In this document: one piece after another, positions 61,851 through 64,000 of the stretch
How positions within the stretch are numbered: the first letter of the stretch is position 1
How the letters are laid out: every line of letters begins with the position of its first letter
Source: Streptomyces olivochromogenes
GTDB taxonomy: Bacteria > Actinomycetota > Actinomycetes > Streptomycetales > Streptomycetaceae
Reading direction: 5' to 3'
DNA length: 64,000 nt
Assembly: GCF_021538895.1 (NCBI RefSeq)
Contig: NZ_JADDRL010000039.1
Location: 1-64,000 of the forward strand
Notes under the pieces: generated by a model
What the model was told of the DNA's origin: nothing
The model's input: the letters and a program-made list of their open reading frames with translations, nothing else
Database searches by the model: none
Position numbers and translations under genes: made by a program

Positions 61851-62562
61851 CGGATCGTCTTGTCCAGCGGGGGCGCGACCTGGACGGCCTTCACATCGGC
61901 GATCATCGGACCGCACTGGCCGCCGCTGGTACCGGTGCCGGCGGCGCCCCCGTCCGGCTTGGCCGGGACCGTGGAAGTGAACGTGAGAAGCGGCTCGTAC
62001 TCGTCGGCGGTGAAGGTGTACGTCCGTCCGGTGCGCCAGACTCCGGAGCCGAGGACGTTGTGTTCCTTGTCCGGGTTCGGCTCGGTCAGCTCCTCCTGGA
62101 CCGGGCCGCCGGATGCCTGGACGGTGTAGGTCTGGCCCTGCTCGACCGTGCGCGGTGCGCACTGACGCGCGGCGCCCGGGCTGTCGTCGAAGGTGACGGT
62201 GACCTTCGCTCCGGGGCGCACGCCGCGCAGCCGCTGCTTGAGGGCATAGGCGTCACCGTTCTGACGCAGCATCGCCGCGTCCTTCTTGTCCGGGTGATGG
62301 GTGACGTCACCCGCGTAGCGCCACACACCCTCGAGGGTGCCGGCGCCATTGTTTGCCGATGTCGAGCCGACGGACCAGCCGGTGACGCCAGCCCGGCTGG
62401 AGAAGGTGAACGCGGGCAGACTCAGATCGCCGTTGATCACCTCGACCGGCTCCTGCGCGGCGCGTGCGGCGAACGCCGGACCGGCGGGCAGGGCGGCGAG
62501 AGCGAACCCGAGACAGAGTGCTGCGGCGACGGGACACCGAGGGCAATGGTTCGTCTTTTCAC
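61826..62562 (-). pseudogene. Secreted carbohydrate/beta-rich protein, frameshifted in its signal peptide
   Basis: The GTG at 62562 overlaps the upstream stop (GTGA) and starts a signal peptide (KRRTIALGV). About 30 nt later the frame must shift to give the hydrophobic core ALCLGFALAALPAGPAFAAR and mature EVINGDLSLPAFTFSSRAGV, GWSVGSTSANNGAGTL and TFTADEYEPLLTFTSTVPAK. The mature part resembles a galactose-binding-like or jelly-roll domain. It ends NQLPPP and a stop, just where the neighbouring frame begins. Confidence 0.6.
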
Positions 62563-63551
62563 GGTTGTTCTCCCCAGGGAACGGGACTGCGGCGGGCGGG
62601 CGGCCATGAGCGCTCCCCCGTGGCTTCGACCCGCTTGACGAGCCGGGACCCTGCAGGCAGTTCCACGGCCACCGGCCGGACGGCGGCCCCGGCCCGGCGG
62701 GTCGGGGGCTTCGGGGCGGTCGTCGTGGTGGTGTCCTCGACGCCGGTCTGGCCGCCGGGCCGCAGCTTCAGACAGGTGCTGCCGGGGACGGTGAAGGTGT
62801 CGGCGACGAAGGCGCTGGAGGGCCCGTCGACGAAGACGTTGCGCACCCCGAGCCCGCTCCCGGTGGAGATGCTCCCGGCCACCCGCTGCATGGCGGCGCT
62901 GGCCCCGAACACCAGGGCGTCACCGGGCTTGACGACGACCTCGTAGCTGGTGGACTCGGTCTGCTGGGTGGTCCAGGTCTTCGAGTACGACAGCTTGAAC
63001 GCGCCCTCGAACGCGGCCCTGAGCGACGCCGAACCGCCCACCGTGCCGCTTCCGTTGGCGGAGCCCTTCGCGTTGACCTCGGCGCTGGGGCCCTTCGACT
63101 GGTCCGGCGTCTTGAAGTTGCCGCCGGCCTCGCCGCTCACCCCGGCGGTGACCGAGCCCGTGACGCCGAGCTGCCCCTCGATGGTGATCTGCCCGGTGAT
63201 CTCGCCGCCGAGGTCGTCGGAGCTGGAGACCTGGAGGGAGAGCTGCCGGGTGACCTTGATGTCCTCCTTGGTGCAGTTGACGACCGCGTTGCCGAGGGAC
63301 TTCACGGCGGTGTGGTATTCGCTGGAGGCGGCACGGTCGACCTTGAACCGGCAGTCCCCGGCGTGCGCGGCGCAGTACGCGCTCACCTACGTGACGGAGG
63401 TCAGCGGCTTGTCACCTTTGAATGCCTCGGCGACGGGCACGGCACGGTCGGGGTCACCGGCCGCGGCGGTGCCGGGGGCGGCCAGCGCGAGGACGACGGC
63501 GGTGGCGGCGAGGCCGAGAACGCGCCGGCTCGGGGGCGTCGTCGTGGTCAC
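62559..63551 (-). CDS. Secreted beta-rich protein with in-frame TAG codon
   Basis: The GTG at 63551 overlaps the preceding stop (GTGA) and starts a signal peptide (VLGLAATAVVLALAAPGTAA). At 63387-63389 a TAG interrupts the frame; directly after it the same frame continues to 62559 (VSAYCAAHAGDCRFKV, NAVVNCTKEDIKVTRQ, VTGSVTAGVSGEAGG, FKLSYSKTWTTQQTESTSYE). Without the TAG it would be a 330-residue secreted protein with a long Ser/Thr/Gly-rich strand region reminiscent of aerolysin or ETX/MTX2 pore-forming folds, an unproven resemblance. It may be a nonsense mutant, a sequencing error, or two products with GTG restart at 63386. Confidence 0.6.
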
Positions 63552-64000
63552 GGGTTCATCACCTCGCAGACGCGGGTCAGTTCGGAGGCGTCGACCATGG
63601 CGGTGAGCGCGGCGGGCAGCTCGGCGGCGAACGCGTCGCACGTGCCGCTGATGACTGTCGAGGCATTGTCCTCGGGGGCGGGGTGGATGTTGTCGAGCTG
63701 CTGTTGGGTCTTGGCCATGCCGTCCTTCTGCTCCTGGCCGTTCCCGGCGAGGTCGCTCATGCACTGCTTCGAGGTGGGCGGGCACTTGGTCGCCTGGTCC
63801 TTCGCCGCGGCCATGTCCTCCTTGGCCTGCGCGGTGTCCTTGGTCACCTGGTCCTTCTGACCGTCGACCGCGCCGCTGGAGGGCGGCGGGTCGTCGAACG
63901 CGCGGACGGCGGCAGCGGCCGGTGCGGCGGGTGAGGACGGCGACGACGGGAGAGGCCGCGGTGGCGAGGGCCACCACGAGCGTCGTGAGTCCGTGGGATA
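63548..64000 (-). CDS. Secreted helical protein, partial at window edge
   Basis: The mature part reads VDGQKDQVTKDTAQAKEDMA, AAKDQATKCPPTSKQCM and STVISGTCDAFAAELPAAL: mainly amphipathic helices with four cysteines. A signal peptide core (LVVALATAASPVVA) is visible near 63960, but in a different frame from the mature part, so a frameshift near 63925 is likely. The start lies outside the window. Overlaps the next gene by 4 nt. Confidence 0.55.
   Translation of the reverse strand, partial: YPTDSRRSWWPSPPRPLPSSPSSPAAPAAAAVRAFDDPPPSSGAVDGQKDQVTKDTAQAKEDMAAAKDQATKCPPTSKQCMSDLAGNGQEQKDGMAKTQQQLDNIHPAPEDNASTVISGTCDAFAAELPAALTAMVDASELTRVCEVMNP

Overview
The window is high-GC DNA with the codon bias, GTG/TTG starts and gene families of Streptomyces (actinobacterial cold shock protein, DUF5959, DUF6192, a Ser/Thr kinase with a TTA second codon, many OmpR-type two-component pairs). 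It looks like an accessory part of the chromosome, for example an arm, rather than a core region. Intact regulatory and transport modules alternate with short remnants of transposons, an integrative conjugative element and decayed metabolic genes. Several reading frames are broken by single indels or one nonsense codon. I cannot tell true decay from assembly error without reads.

1-15 kb is a series of small redox modules, usually an enzyme divergent from its regulator over a palindrome: DoxX with a cysteine-rich SufR-like repressor; a TetX-like flavin monooxygenase with TetR, followed by a beheaded P450 and an acyl-ACP thioesterase-like protein; an NADP-binding protein plus degenerate IMPase with LysR; and a SnoaL-like protein plus MDR oxidoreductase with LysR. 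A cold shock gene with terminator-like hairpins on both sides, a scrambled partial copy of the LysR gene, and a broken FtsK/TraB-type translocase lie between them. 15-21 kb carries a two-component system divergent from an ABC-2 exporter whose first permease has a large extracytoplasmic insert. 21-31 kb holds small hypotheticals, a kinase-ricin lectin protein, a TetR next to an acyl-CoA dehydrogenase/IS701 chimera, an SDR/LysR pair, and Tn3, GFA and Mrr-like remnants.

30-43 kb contains a hydrolase, a flavin monooxygenase and a large P-loop ATPase on one strand. A decayed IS5-family copy abuts the ATPase start and truncates a DUF6192 gene. A cytidine deaminase-ASCH fusion, pseudogene debris, and a xylose-type ABC operon (binding protein, ATPase, permease) next to a second, broken sugar-binding protein follow.

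43-49 kb is the most distinctive locus. A two-component system is followed by three paralogous COG4705-type membrane proteins. Each has four repeats in which W-x9-G-x4-D is spaced exactly the same, 12 of 12 times. The first two genes have an 11-bp-period CAGG direct repeat about 20 nt before the start codon. 49-58.7 kb carries a PMT-like glycosyltransferase coupled to a frameshifted UPF0104-type gene, then a divergent two-component/ABC module (lipoprotein, two ATPases, FtsX-type permease). 58.7-64 kb is minus-strand: small hypotheticals, then an overlapping operon of secreted proteins (RCC1 propeller, beta-rich proteins sharing an N-C-T motif, a helical protein cut by the window edge) in which every member has a frame defect.
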